A stretch of 64,000 nucleotides of DNA, from contig NZ_AZGA01000002.1 in the NCBI RefSeq assembly GCF_001436375.1, positions 248,001 to 312,000 of the forward strand, written 5' to 3'. The notes below the pieces were generated by a model that ran no database searches, was not told where the DNA came from, and saw only the letters and a program-made list of their open reading frames with translations. The position numbers and the translations under genes are program-made. The first letter of the stretch is position 1. The number at the start of each line of letters is the position of its first letter. This document shows positions 47,297 through 55,910 of the stretch, one piece after another. This stretch comes from Agrilactobacillus composti DSM 18527 = JCM 14202. GTDB lineage: Bacteria > Bacillota > Bacilli > Lactobacillales > Lactobacillaceae.

Positions 47297-49195
47297 TTAT
47301 CCTAAAGCCAAATCAGCGTTGCCGCTAAATTGACTGTTGTAAAGATCGGCATAAAAGCCTTTCTTAGCCAACAATTGTTGATGGGTGCCGGTTTCAATAA
47401 TACTACCTTCGTTCATCACAATAATGTTGTCCGCATCTTGAATGGTGGACAGCCGATGGGCCACCACGAAACTAGTCCGATTCTTCAACAGTCGACCCAT
47501 GGCGTGTTGGATGTGCATTTCAGTTCGTGTATCCACGGAACTGGTGGCTTCATCCAAAATCAAGATCTCTGGATCGGCAACAAAGGCCCGGGCAATCGTC
47601 AGCAATTGGCGCTGCCCTTGGGAAATGTTGGAGGCTTCTTCGTTTAGGATCGTATCGTACCCATTCGGCAATTGCCGGACAAATTCATCCACATGGGCGG
47701 CTTTAGCGGCGGCAATGATTTCATCATGGGTGGCATCTTCCCGGCCGTATTTCAAATTATCATAAATCGTGCCGGTAAATAGCCAAGTATCTTGTAAGAC
47801 CATGGCAAAGTGTTCCCGTAATTGGTCCCGGGACATATTCCGGGTATCGCGACCATCTAATTTAATGGAACCCCCGGAGATATCATAAAACCGTTCCAAC
47901 AAGTTAATGATGGTGGTCTTACCAGCCCCGGTAGGCCCAACGATGGCCACCATTTGGCCAGGTTTGACGTCTAAATTATAATCCGTCAATAACAAATCTT
48001 GACTGCCATAACCAAATTGGACATGATCCATGGCAATTTTACGATCGTCATTGGGCACATCCGGCACATTAACACCGGCATCGGACATCTCAGGTTCATC
48101 TAAGACTTCAAAGACCCGTTCAGCTGAAGCGACAGTTTGTTGAATCGTATTGGCTAAGTTGGCCAATTGGGTAATGGGTTGTGAGAACTGTTGGGTATAT
48201 TGCAAGAAGGCTTGCACATCCCCTAAGGCAATCGTGCCTTGGGCAACGGCTGTCCCCCCAATAATCGCCACCACGATATAACCCAAGTTATTGACAAAGG
48301 TCATCAAGGGCATGATAAAGCCGGAAATCATTTGCGCCTTCCAAGAAGATTGGTATAAGCGGTCATTTTCAGACTTAAATACCGTCAAATCTTTGGCCTC
48401 ATGATTGAAAGTCTTAGTCTCCACATGGCCATTATAAGTTTCTTCCACCTTGTTGTTTAACAACCCCAGTGATTTCTGTTGGGCAGCAAAGAACTTTTGC
48501 GACCGCGGTGCGACAATGCCAACCACGACTAAACTCAGCGGAATCATGATCAAGGCTATCAACGTCAACTTCCAACTAATGGTGAACATCATCCATAATG
48601 TCCCCACAAACGTAATAATACTGGTGATAAATTGGGTGATATTTTGTTGCAGGGTGTTGGCAATATTATCCATATCATTGATGGCCCGGGACATGATATC
48701 CCCATTTTCATGGGTATCATAATAGCTGATTGGCAAGCGGGCCATCTTTTCTTTGAGTTCCTTACGCAGATGATATACCGTCCGCTGAGAAATCCGAGTC
48801 ATGACAAACTGTTGTACGAAACTAAACACCGCCGACAATAAGTACATGACAATGACGATCAGGATAATTTGTTTGATTTTATCAAAATCAATGGGATAGC
48901 GGCTGACCGCAATACCGGCTTTTTGTTGCGCCGTCCCCTTCATAACACCCTTAAAAATTTCAGTCGTCGCTTCCCCTAAAATTTTAGGAGTTCTAATTTG
49001 AAAAATTTGGGAAGTGATGGCAAAAACCAACACCACCGCTAAGCCAAAATAATATTTGCGCATATAGCTGAATAAGCGAGCTGTGGTATGCCAGAAGTTG
49101 CGGGGTTTAGCCGTGGGCATCCCCAATCGGGGTCCGCCACCGCCAAAGCCGCCATGGTTGGCTCTTGGTGCATTCTTGGTATCATCTTTAGCCAT
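47297..49195 (-). CDS. ABC exporter half-transporter, subunit 2
   Basis: A ~632-residue permease-ATPase: N-terminal six-helix domain (~40-340), then NBD with Walker A GPTGAGKTT, Walker B ILILDEATSSVD (catalytic Glu present) and a non-canonical signature NISQGQRQL instead of LSGGQ. It pairs with the product of the upstream gene as a heterodimeric multidrug-type exporter (LmrCD/BmrCD/YheHI-like). ATG at 49195, overlapping the partner's stop by 8 nt. The substrate is unknown. Confidence 0.92.
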   Translation of the reverse strand: MAKDDTKNAPRANHGGFGGGGPRLGMPTAKPRNFWHTTARLFSYMRKYYFGLAVVLVFAITSQIFQIRTPKILGEATTEIFKGVMKGTAQQKAGIAVSRYPIDFDKIKQIILIVIVMYLLSAVFSFVQQFVMTRISQRTVYHLRKELKEKMARLPISYYDTHENGDIMSRAINDMDNIANTLQQNITQFITSIITFVGTLWMMFTISWKLTLIALIMIPLSLVVVGIVAPRSQKFFAAQQKSLGLLNNKVEETYNGHVETKTFNHEAKDLTVFKSENDRLYQSSWKAQMISGFIMPLMTFVNNLGYIVVAIIGGTAVAQGTIALGDVQAFLQYTQQFSQPITQLANLANTIQQTVASAERVFEVLDEPEMSDAGVNVPDVPNDDRKIAMDHVQFGYGSQDLLLTDYNLDVKPGQMVAIVGPTGAGKTTIINLLERFYDISGGSIKLDGRDTRNMSRDQLREHFAMVLQDTWLFTGTIYDNLKYGREDATHDEIIAAAKAAHVDEFVRQLPNGYDTILNEEASNISQGQRQLLTIARAFVADPEILILDEATSSVDTRTEMHIQHAMGRLLKNRTSFVVAHRLSTIQDADNIIVMNEGSIIETGTHQQLLAKKGFYADLYNSQFSGNADLALG

Positions 49196-50921
49196 TTTCA
49201 GTCCCCGCCTTTCTGATTTGTGATGCGACAATATCTTGGTAAACTGGACTGTCTTGCATCAATTGTTCATGACTGCCATAACCGGCCATGTTCCCATTGT
49301 CCAGAACTAAGATTTCGTCTGCTGAAGCCACGGTGGAAACCCGTTGGCCCACGATCACCACGATTTTTTCTTTCATCTTCGGATCTTCTTTTAAATTTTG
49401 CCGTAATTTAGCATCGGTCTTAAAGTCTAAGGCAGAAAATGAGTCATCAAAGACATAAATTGCCGCATCTTTGACCAATGCCCGGGCAATGGCTAACCGT
49501 TGTTTTTGACCACCAGAGAAGTTATTGCCCCCCTGCTCCACAACCGTATCTAACCCTTGGTCTGCTTTAATAAAATCAGCGGCCTGGGCAATTTCTAAGG
49601 CCCGCCAGATATCATCATCTGAGGCATTTTCATTCCCATATTTCATATTGTCCCGGAGATTCCCCTTAAATAGCAGCGCTTTTTGTGGCACCAGTGAAAT
49701 TTGATCTCTCAAAGCAGCTGTACTGACCTGACGGACATCTAGGCCATTAACTTCTACCGCACCGCTTTCCACGTCATATAAGCGGGGGATCAAGTTGATC
49801 AGTGTCGACTTCCCAGACCCAGTCCCCCCAATAATTGCCAGGGTTTGCCCAGCCTGCATATCCACGTTAATATCAGTCAGCGCCAGCTTTTCAGCAGAAC
49901 GGTAACGATAATTCACATGATCAAATTTGAGGCTGATGTGCTCAGCTGTTAAAGGCAATGGTTTGGCCGGATCAGTAATTTTCGTTTCTAAATTCAAAAC
50001 TTCATTGATCCGAACCGCAGCGGCTTGCGCCCGGGGTACGAAAACGAACACCATGGATAACATCATGAAACTGAATAGGATTTGCATGGCATACGTCATA
50101 AAGGCGATCATATTCCCAGTTTGAGTGGTTTGATTGGCAATCAAGTTAGCCCCCATCCAAGTGATCCCCACGTTAGTCCCGGACATGATCAAGGTCATCA
50201 AAGGGATCATGCCGGCCACAATGGAATAAACGCGCAAGGCATTATTGGTGTAATTGGCATTGGCGGTATCAAAACGATTTAACTCAAACTTATCCCGCCG
50301 AAAGGCCCGAATAACCCGTACCCCGGTTAATCCTTCCCGGAAAACCAGGTTCAACGCATCGGTAAGTTTTTGCATCTTCTTGAATAATGGTACGGCAAAA
50401 AACATCAAACCCCCAATCACAATGAACATGATTGGAATGACATATAAGAAGATGGTTGTCAGTTGATGATCCCGTTGGTAAGCCAAAAAACTAGCCCCAA
50501 TCAACGTGATAGGTGCCATGATCATCATCCGTAACATCATCATCACCACGTTTTGAATTTGTAACACGTCGTTGGTGGTCCGGGTGATCAGTGAACTGGT
50601 CCCCACTTCATCGAATTCATCATTGGAATAATTGACAACTTTGGTGAAGATATCATTTCTTAAATCCCGGCCAAGGCCTTGGGAGACTCGAGATGCTAAA
50701 AATACGTTCCCGGCGGCTGCCAGTATCCCAATCAAGGAAATTCCCAGCATAATCATGCCGTAATGCTGAATTAAGCCAATATCCCCATTGGCGATCCCTT
50801 TGTTGACGATGTCGGCTGTATAGCGGGGCAAACTTAAATTAGCAATGACTTGAATGATCATAAAAATCGTGGCCCCGGTCACCGCTAGTGGTGACATTCG
50901 GCGCTTCATAATTTGCCACAT
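49188..50921 (-). CDS. ABC exporter half-transporter, subunit 1
   Basis: A ~577-residue permease-ATPase with Walker A GGTGSGKST, canonical signature FSGGQKQRL, but Walker B ends VFDDSFSALD, with Asp in place of the catalytic Glu. Together with the altered signature of subunit 2 this gives one degenerate and one consensus ATP site, typical of heterodimeric exporters. Start at the ATG after AGAAGGAT, 4 nt after the tetR stop. Confidence 0.92.
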   Translation of the reverse strand: MWQIMKRRMSPLAVTGATIFMIIQVIANLSLPRYTADIVNKGIANGDIGLIQHYGMIMLGISLIGILAAAGNVFLASRVSQGLGRDLRNDIFTKVVNYSNDEFDEVGTSSLITRTTNDVLQIQNVVMMMLRMMIMAPITLIGASFLAYQRDHQLTTIFLYVIPIMFIVIGGLMFFAVPLFKKMQKLTDALNLVFREGLTGVRVIRAFRRDKFELNRFDTANANYTNNALRVYSIVAGMIPLMTLIMSGTNVGITWMGANLIANQTTQTGNMIAFMTYAMQILFSFMMLSMVFVFVPRAQAAAVRINEVLNLETKITDPAKPLPLTAEHISLKFDHVNYRYRSAEKLALTDINVDMQAGQTLAIIGGTGSGKSTLINLIPRLYDVESGAVEVNGLDVRQVSTAALRDQISLVPQKALLFKGNLRDNMKYGNENASDDDIWRALEIAQAADFIKADQGLDTVVEQGGNNFSGGQKQRLAIARALVKDAAIYVFDDSFSALDFKTDAKLRQNLKEDPKMKEKIVVIVGQRVSTVASADEILVLDNGNMAGYGSHEQLMQDSPVYQDIVASQIRKAGTENG

Positions 50922-50925
50922 GTAG

Positions 50926-51600
50926 TTATCCTTCTTCCTGTGCTTTATCTTTTTGGACCCCATATTGGATCCAGCTGATCAATTGATCAAATTGGGCTTG
51001 GGCTTTTTCCACCGGCCAAGTCCCGGGTTTGATTTGTTGCATTAAGTAATAATAAGAAAGCACTTGTTGAAATACACTGCTAAGTAAGTGCATTAAAGTC
51101 ATGATTTCTGCTTTCGAACTAATCTTTAAATTTGTAGTATCTACATCTTTTAAAATATCAAATCTGGAGCGGTCAAATGGAGGATGATCAGGATGGAACT
51201 CCCCTTTTTTTGGAATCATGCCATTAAAGCTCTGTGATCGCTTATAATCCATATGCAAAAACACATTTCGAAAAAAGTTAGCATCCGGACTTGAAGCTAT
51301 CTGCAACAATAAGTCACCATAATAATCTTTGAAAACTTGAAACAAGTCACCATTATGATTTTTGATAGCTTGAAGCCAGTCATCTAAGTAAGCTGCTTGC
51401 TTGGTCTTGATGAGGTAATTATAAAGATCCATTTTATCGTCAAAATACTGATAGAAACTCCCCCGTGGAATTTGGGCATTCTTGATAATACTTGAAATAG
51501 AGACTTCATTATAAGGTTTGTGACTAAACTCGCGTAAAGCTTCATCCAACAAATGCTGACGCTTATTAGATGGTAAATTAAAAAAGGTTGGTTTTGGCAT
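50926..51600 (-). CDS. TetR family regulator of the ABC exporter
   Basis: A 224-residue TetR-type protein: HTH at ~10-50 (KRQHLLDEALREFSHKPYNEVSISSIIKNAQIPRGSFYQYFDDK, split: helix 2 VSISSIIKNAQ, helix 3 IPRGSFYQYF) and a large helical ligand domain. First gene of the exporter operon; a palindromic operator overlaps its promoter, so autoregulation with drug-induced release is expected. Confidence 0.9.
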   Translation of the reverse strand: MPKPTFFNLPSNKRQHLLDEALREFSHKPYNEVSISSIIKNAQIPRGSFYQYFDDKMDLYNYLIKTKQAAYLDDWLQAIKNHNGDLFQVFKDYYGDLLLQIASSPDANFFRNVFLHMDYKRSQSFNGMIPKKGEFHPDHPPFDRSRFDILKDVDTTNLKISSKAEIMTLMHLLSSVFQQVLSYYYLMQQIKPGTWPVEKAQAQFDQLISWIQYGVQKDKAQEEG

Positions 51601-51678
51601 AAAGCACCTCCATTCTTTGGTAATATATTTTTCGGTTCTATTACTGACAGTTGTGCCTTATTTTGGGACAAAATAAAA

Positions 51679-51734
51679 ATGACACACTGTCATATGACAA
51701 AGTGTCATTATACGCCCTTGATATAGTTTGTAAA
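51679..51734 (-). promoter_or_regulatory. tetR-exporter promoter with 30-bp palindromic operator
   Basis: Minus strand -35 TTTACA (51729-51734), 16-nt spacer, -10 TATAAT (51707-51712). From 51679 to 51708 runs a 30-bp near-perfect palindrome with outer arms ATGACAC/GTGTCAT and a perfect core TGTCATATGACA, overlapping the -10 edge and the start point. Confidence 0.82.
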
Positions 51735-51752
51735 GTACTTTTTTAATATTTT

Positions 51753-52430
51753 TTATAAATATTTTTGTATGTCTTTAAAATCCAATAAATTCAGCGCTTT
51801 AAGCTCTAGCTTCCCATCAGTCGCCCCTAGAATACTCACACTGGCATTTTTAAGCAGCGTCTTGGGAATTTGTTCGGGGGCAATTTGATAAACTAAGGTG
51901 CTCAACAATAGGCTGTGGGAAACAAGCAGGATATTTTTACCCTGTACGTCTGGATCTGCCAAAATTTGTGCCAAGCCCTTTTGGATCCGCTGGGTAATTT
52001 CATCATAGCTTTCGGCTTGCTTGGTGGCATCTAAATCGTGAAAGCCATTGATGACTTTTCTTAGAAATGTGGGCCCATCCCAGAAGCTTCGCGCGTTTTT
52101 TAACCCGTAGCGTCGGACCACATCCATAAATATTTGGTCAAATTTGCGCCCCTCTAAGTCACCAAAATGGTATTCCCTTAGAAAAGATTCTTTGATTAGG
52201 GGGATGTCTTCATGGGCCGTCTTTAAAATAAGTTCGGCGGTGGCGACGGCCCGATCACTATCACTGGTGTAGGCTTTGACAATGGGCACGTCCACCAGAC
52301 CATGTCCCACTTTTTCAGCAGCTTTAACCCCCGCTTCAGTCAGAGGTGAATCCGTTAGGCCCTGCAAGCGGCTGTGTTTATTAAATTCTGTTTGTCCGTG
52401 ACGGACTAAAATTAAATTGGTCGTGGTCAT
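51753..52430 (-). CDS. Histidine phosphatase (phosphoglycerate mutase-like) protein
   Basis: A 225-residue branch 1 histidine phosphatase. The catalytic LVRHGQTEFNKHSRLQG motif is at the N-terminus, the acid residue in FLREYHFGDLEGRKFD, and the second histidine in ILLVSHSLLLS. Real phosphoglycerate mutases are more conserved; a broad phosphatase role is likelier. Confidence 0.9.
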   Translation of the reverse strand: MTTTNLILVRHGQTEFNKHSRLQGLTDSPLTEAGVKAAEKVGHGLVDVPIVKAYTSDSDRAVATAELILKTAHEDIPLIKESFLREYHFGDLEGRKFDQIFMDVVRRYGLKNARSFWDGPTFLRKVINGFHDLDATKQAESYDEITQRIQKGLAQILADPDVQGKNILLVSHSLLLSTLVYQIAPEQIPKTLLKNASVSILGATDGKLELKALNLLDFKDIQKYL

Positions 52431-52540
52431 CTACGATGCTCCTTATCTAAAAATATTGGAACCATGCTAAAATAAGGTATGATACTGTTATAATGATGAT
52501 AACACGAAGTCGTCATACAGTGTAACCAGGAGGTAAGTTT

Positions 52541-52873
52541 ATGGCAAATGATGAAATAAAGACTCTAACTGCACTACTTAATTTTGTAAACGATAATCCG
52601 GATAAGGTTGTCTTAGAACCCCGGGAATACGCCAACGTTTTAACCTACGCATTTTCTGATAAGTTTTATCCGCTGGACCCCATTATTTTTCCAGAAATGC
52701 GCCTACACGTTGTCCGGCTAACCTCTGCAGAGATCAAAGCCAACAAGGACTTATTGGATTATTTCTACAGTCGTACCAGCGAACGCAAACCCGTTGGCTT
52801 CAAAACCGTTTGGATCACCACCTCACATATCACCAAATCGGGCTTGGCTTTATTTGAACTGTCCTTTGAGTAA
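52541..52873 (+). CDS. Hypothetical protein
   Basis: A 110-residue soluble protein starting after a strong AGGAGG. It is mixed alpha/beta with no cysteine or clear motif (LTALLNFVNDNPDKVVLEP; MRLHVVRLTSAEIKANKDLLDYFYS; VGFKTVWITTSHITK). It resembles no family I can name. It is 2 nt upstream of a small membrane protein gene and likely cotranscribed. Confidence 0.75.
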   Translation: MANDEIKTLTALLNFVNDNPDKVVLEPREYANVLTYAFSDKFYPLDPIIFPEMRLHVVRLTSAEIKANKDLLDYFYSRTSERKPVGFKTVWITTSHITKSGLALFELSFE

Positions 52874-52875
52874 TT

Positions 52876-53079
52876 ATGAAACACAAATCCTACTTAAAAA
52901 TTTTTAGAAATCTCCGCAATCAACTTATCTCATTTTTGTTGTTTGCGTTGATCCTATTGGTCATGCAGGCCCTATTGCCTTTTATTTGGCTCACCTATGC
53001 GTTAGGTGCCTGCATGTTATATTGTGTTTTACTGTTCATTGCTATGGTGGTGATTTGGGCTTTGGATCGCCGGCATTAA
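52876..53079 (+). CDS. Small two-helix membrane protein
   Basis: A 67-residue basic, hydrophobic peptide with two membrane segments (LISFLLFALILLVMQALLPFI and MLYCVLLFIAMVVIWAL). It has no ribosome site of its own and starts 2 nt after the previous stop, so translation is probably coupled. Function unknown. Confidence 0.6.
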   Translation: MKHKSYLKIFRNLRNQLISFLLFALILLVMQALLPFIWLTYALGACMLYCVLLFIAMVVIWALDRRH

Positions 53080-53093
53080 GTTATAATTTTTTC

Positions 53094-53123
53094 TTGACAG
53101 TGCTGACTTTAATCGGGTACAAT
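53094..53123 (+). promoter_or_regulatory. Dedicated promoter of tRNA-Glu
   Basis: Perfect -35 TTGACA (53094-53099), -10 TACAAT (53118-53123), 18-nt spacer, ~18 nt before the tRNA. Confidence 0.8.
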
Positions 53124-53140
53124 AATAGCCGTGCCATTAT

Positions 53141-53213
53141 TGCCCGTTGGTCAAATGGTTTAAGACGTCGCCCTCTCAAGGCGGAGTTGCGAGTTCGATT
53201 CTCGTACGGGCTA
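53141..53213 (+). tRNA. tRNA-Glu, anticodon CUC
   Basis: A 73-nt cloverleaf: acceptor GCCCGT/ACGGGC, D-stem GTC/GAC, anticodon arm TCGCC-CTCTCAA-GGCGG with anticodon CTC, T-arm GCGAG-TTCGATT-CTCGT. It is close to bacterial tRNA-Glu (UUC) apart from the anticodon. Oddities are a U-U mismatch at the top of the acceptor (position 1 is T, not the usual G) and no encoded CCA. It has its own promoter and terminator. Confidence 0.85.
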
Positions 53214-53241
53214 TATTGATAAAAATATACGTATTAAAAAT

Positions 53242-53296
53242 AATGAACCTCGTTTAGATGTTGAATTAACAGCATTTAAGCGAGGTTCATTTTTTA
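53242..53296 (+). terminator. Terminator after tRNA-Glu
   Basis: AATGAACCTCG paired with CGAGGTTCATT, inner partial pairing, then a T-run. Confidence 0.92.
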
Positions 53297-53327
53297 TTTG
53301 TGGCTGATTTCATCTGAATTTTGCGGG

Positions 53328-53774
53328 TTATTTCGCCTCGGACCTAGTCCAGGTCATTTGCAGGGCTAATTCGCCGGTAGGTTCGTCAATTTCCTGATTC
53401 GTGAGACCGAAACCTTCTCGGCTATAAAAGTTAACGGCCTTTTTATTTTTGGCGTAAACTGACAGCGTCAATTTGGTTTGGCTAGCTTTAGCTGCTGTAA
53501 GTAATTGGTGCCCAATCCCCTCTCCGCGAAATTTGGCCGCCACGAACACCCCGGCAATATAATCACCGCTCAGGCCTAAGAAACCAGTGATCTGATCATT
53601 AGCATCGTTAGAAATGAATAATTCGGCTGTTGCTAATTGTTCTTTGACCGTTGCAAAGTTTTGTTGCCAATAATTGGGGTCGATAAAGCTATGGGCCTCG
53701 AGATTGCTGCTCAACCAAATTTGGGCGATTGTGTCTAGGGTTGGGCCAGTGATGTGGTCGGTGTGTGTGATCAT
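53328..53774 (-). CDS. GNAT family N-acetyltransferase
   Basis: A 148-residue acetyltransferase with the acetyl-CoA loop VAAKFRGEGIGHQLLTAAKA and the C-terminal NKKAVNFYSREGFGL pattern of the YafP/RimI-like group. The acceptor is unknown. Monocistronic, just upstream of the IS element's left side. Confidence 0.9.
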   Translation of the reverse strand: MITHTDHITGPTLDTIAQIWLSSNLEAHSFIDPNYWQQNFATVKEQLATAELFISNDANDQITGFLGLSGDYIAGVFVAAKFRGEGIGHQLLTAAKASQTKLTLSVYAKNKKAVNFYSREGFGLTNQEIDEPTGELALQMTWTRSEAK

Positions 53775-53908
53775 GTGTTTGTCCTTTCCGACATAATTAG
53801 CTATTTATTATTCAAATATTATATATATTTATTGATATTTTGAGCATTATATTTCATTTGTCACTGATGTATAAGTTATAATAATCATAAGGAAAGTAGG
53901 TGATGTAT

Positions 53909-55156
53909 ATGCTGCTTAGTCTGACAGTCAAAGTAAAACTCAAGCTTGAAAACGCAATGGATGGTACAAAATTTCAAGAAACAGCTGAACAATATCGGTT
54001 AGCTTGTAACTATGTTTCAGAATATATTTTTATGAATAATTGTTTTGACTTATCTCCCTATCAAATTCAAAGGCAAATCTATACTGACTTACGCCAATTG
54101 TTTAGTTTGAAAGCACAACTGGCAATTTCCGCAATCAAAACCACCTTTGCTCGCTATAAAGCAGTTCAGACGCAACTTCGTCGTAAACCCATGACCTATC
54201 CCACCGGTAAGCAAGATAAAAAGGGAAAAGAAATTTATCTAAAAGTTCCCAGAGATCTGCGCTGGCTTTGGAAGCCGATTGATTTCAAACGTCCGCAAGC
54301 TGACCTAGTCCGTAATCGGGATTGGTCTATCATCGAAGATGGTGAAAAGTTGTCCATCAATACGCTCCAAGGCCGGGTGAAAGCCCGCTTTGTGTTAAAA
54401 ACTGGCTTTGAACAATATCTGGATGGTACTTGGGAGTTTGGCGGGGCGAAACTAATTAAGTCTGGTGCCAATTGGTTTTTACACATTGCAGTCAATAAAG
54501 AGTTCTCTGAATTGATTAGTACTGATATGCAACACATTGTGGGGCTTGATCGCGGGATTCGGCAATTAGTCACCGCTTATGATGATCAGAGAAAAACAAC
54601 GTTCTTCAACGGTCAAGCAATCAACCGCAAACGGCGTCACTACAAAGCACTGCGCGATCGTTTGCAAAATCATAATACCAGAAATTCGAAGCGACGAAGC
54701 CGTAAACTCCGCAATAAAGAGAACCGTTGGATGACTGATATTAATCATCAGTTATCTAAGACACTTGTTGCAAAATACGGCGCAAATACCCTGTTTGTAT
54801 TAGAAAATATCGGCGACATTTGTTTTGCCAAAATAAAAATTGCTAAAGATACTTATCATGGTAGGATGTCTTGGCCATTTTATCAACTGGAACAACTGTT
54901 GACCTATAAAGCCATCCAAGCCGGTGCTGCAGTTATCAGCGTTAATGCGGCTTATACCAGTCAACGCTGTCCGGCCTGTGGCGAGATCAATAAGACGAAT
55001 CGCAAGCACCAATTGCATGCCTACCAATGTTCAAACTGTGGTTACCAGTCTAATGATGACCGAATAGGCGCCATGAACATCCAATACCTGGGTAAACAGT
55101 ATGTCAATGGTGTAAAACACCCCAAACTCAAAAATAAACAAAGTGCGAACGGGTAA
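53909..55156 (+). CDS. tnpB: RNA-guided endonuclease TnpB
   Basis: A ~415-residue TnpB. RuvC active residues are all present: D214 in GLDRGIRQL, E299 in FVLENIG, D384 in NDDRIGAMNI. The zinc finger is C354/C357 (CPACG) and C374/C377 (CSNCG). TnpB proteins cut DNA using an omega RNA made from the element's right end and help retain the element. The ATG at 53909 follows GTAGGTG; two earlier in-frame starts are possible. Apparently intact. Confidence 0.95.
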   Translation: MLLSLTVKVKLKLENAMDGTKFQETAEQYRLACNYVSEYIFMNNCFDLSPYQIQRQIYTDLRQLFSLKAQLAISAIKTTFARYKAVQTQLRRKPMTYPTGKQDKKGKEIYLKVPRDLRWLWKPIDFKRPQADLVRNRDWSIIEDGEKLSINTLQGRVKARFVLKTGFEQYLDGTWEFGGAKLIKSGANWFLHIAVNKEFSELISTDMQHIVGLDRGIRQLVTAYDDQRKTTFFNGQAINRKRRHYKALRDRLQNHNTRNSKRRSRKLRNKENRWMTDINHQLSKTLVAKYGANTLFVLENIGDICFAKIKIAKDTYHGRMSWPFYQLEQLLTYKAIQAGAAVISVNAAYTSQRCPACGEINKTNRKHQLHAYQCSNCGYQSNDDRIGAMNIQYLGKQYVNGVKHPKLKNKQSANG

Positions 55157-55430
55157 ACCCGTTCAATTGCCGATGAAGTCAATCATCGGACTGCCGGGAT
55201 CTTTAGATAAGACCCAGCGGTGAGTAACGCCAACACAGCGCGTGATTATCTCACGCAAACCATGTGGGAGACTATAGGTTGGTTGTTAGACCACATGGCG
55301 TTAGGCGTAAGTCTAAACAATATCTGCCTAGCAGGTATACTCATCATTTGTGGTGAGAGACAAGCTTGGTCCCTAAATGCTAAGTTATTGACGCAGTCAT
55401 TTAACATACATCCAGGTACTTGAATCAATA
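55145..55430 (+). ncRNA. Probable omega RNA (tnpB right-end RNA)
   Basis: The 275 nt after tnpB have no gene but many stems: AACGGG/CCCGTT across the stop codon, CCGATGA/TCATCGG (~55168-55190), GCGTGA/TCACGC (~55239-55255) and CCATGTGG/CCACATGG (~55261-55300). This is the position and character of the RNA guide scaffold of TnpB elements, ending at the right end, beyond which the guide lies. Inferred from position and structure. Confidence 0.65.
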
Positions 55431-55448
55431 GCCATTTCTAATTGCCCA

Positions 55449-55484
55449 CCAAAAAATGCCCTATCCATGACAGAAGGGCGTTTT
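55449..55484 (-). terminator. Terminator of the 39-codon gene
   Basis: GCCCT/AGGGC stem followed by ATTTTTT on the minus strand; the plus-strand side also has a short T-run. Confidence 0.75.
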
Positions 55485-55486
55485 GT

Positions 55487-55606
55487 TTATTTTACATTCT
55501 TGATAGCTTCTTGGATTGTTTTACCGTTGCCGACGACATTGTCGTCTAAACGACTGATGACAGTAAAGATCTGTGTCTCAGTATTCAAAAGAATTCTATA
55601 TTTCAT
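55487..55606 (-). CDS. 39-residue protein, tandem paralog A
   Basis: A tiny gene with GGAGGTAA ten nt before the ATG. It encodes MKYRILLNTETQIFTVISRL and ends GKTIQEAIKNVK. It shares the pattern MKY.ILL.TETQ.FTV ... G.TIQ.AIK with the gene at 55776. A compact beta-hairpin plus helix is likely. The similarity and strong ribosome site argue it is real. Function unknown. Confidence 0.75.
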   Translation of the reverse strand: MKYRILLNTETQIFTVISRLDDNVVGNGKTIQEAIKNVK

Positions 55607-55714
55607 GTAATTTACCTCCATTCAATTGTCCCGAATGGTATTGGTAGCGAATAGACTTAGTATACGCGCAAAGTACGGGATGTCAAATTTAATTTCATTT
55701 TAATTTTCAAAAGG

Positions 55715-55770
55715 CCAAAACAAAAGGCCTCAGAACCGGTGCTGATTGACCAGCTTGGAGCCTCAAAGTT
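55715..55770 (-). terminator. Terminator of the 44-codon gene
   Basis: A GAGGC ... GAGGCC-TTTTG structure with inner GCTGG/CAGC pairing on the minus strand, just after paralog B; the exact fold is uncertain. Confidence 0.55.
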
Positions 55771-55775
55771 TATAA

Positions 55776-55910
55776 TTATGCGGCATAATTAGCCTTTGCT
55801 TCCAAATCTTTGATAGCGGCTTGAATCGTCACGCCTGTACCAGAGTTTTGCTGAGCATCAACGACTGTAAAAAGTTGTGTCTCAGTATCTAATAAGATTT
55901 TATATTTCAT
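55776..55910 (-). CDS. 44-residue protein, tandem paralog B
   Basis: The longer paralog: MKYKILLDTETQLFTVVDAQ, then GTGVTIQAAIKDLEAKANYAA. GGAGGTAA lies before the ATG. The two genes have the same spacing from ribosome site to start and the same codon pattern at the N-terminus, but each is followed by its own hairpin. No known domain recognised. Confidence 0.78.
   Translation of the reverse strand: MKYKILLDTETQLFTVVDAQQNSGTGVTIQAAIKDLEAKANYAA

Larger units (their letters stand above)
53800..55435 (+). mobile_element. Solo tnpB element, IS200/IS605 (IS1341-like) group
   Basis: The element consists of a complete tnpB gene and a structured right end, without a tnpA (Y1 transposase) gene. The exact ends cannot be set by eye: the left end lies in the AT-rich stretch before 53900, the right end near 55425-55435. 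It sits between a GNAT gene and a tiny gene's terminator, so no gene appears broken. Confidence 0.75.

Noticed and set aside
53900-53908. Earlier TnpB starts (GTG 53900, ATG 53903)
   Set aside because: The ATG at 53909 has the better spacing to AGG; the first codons are part of the ribosome site.
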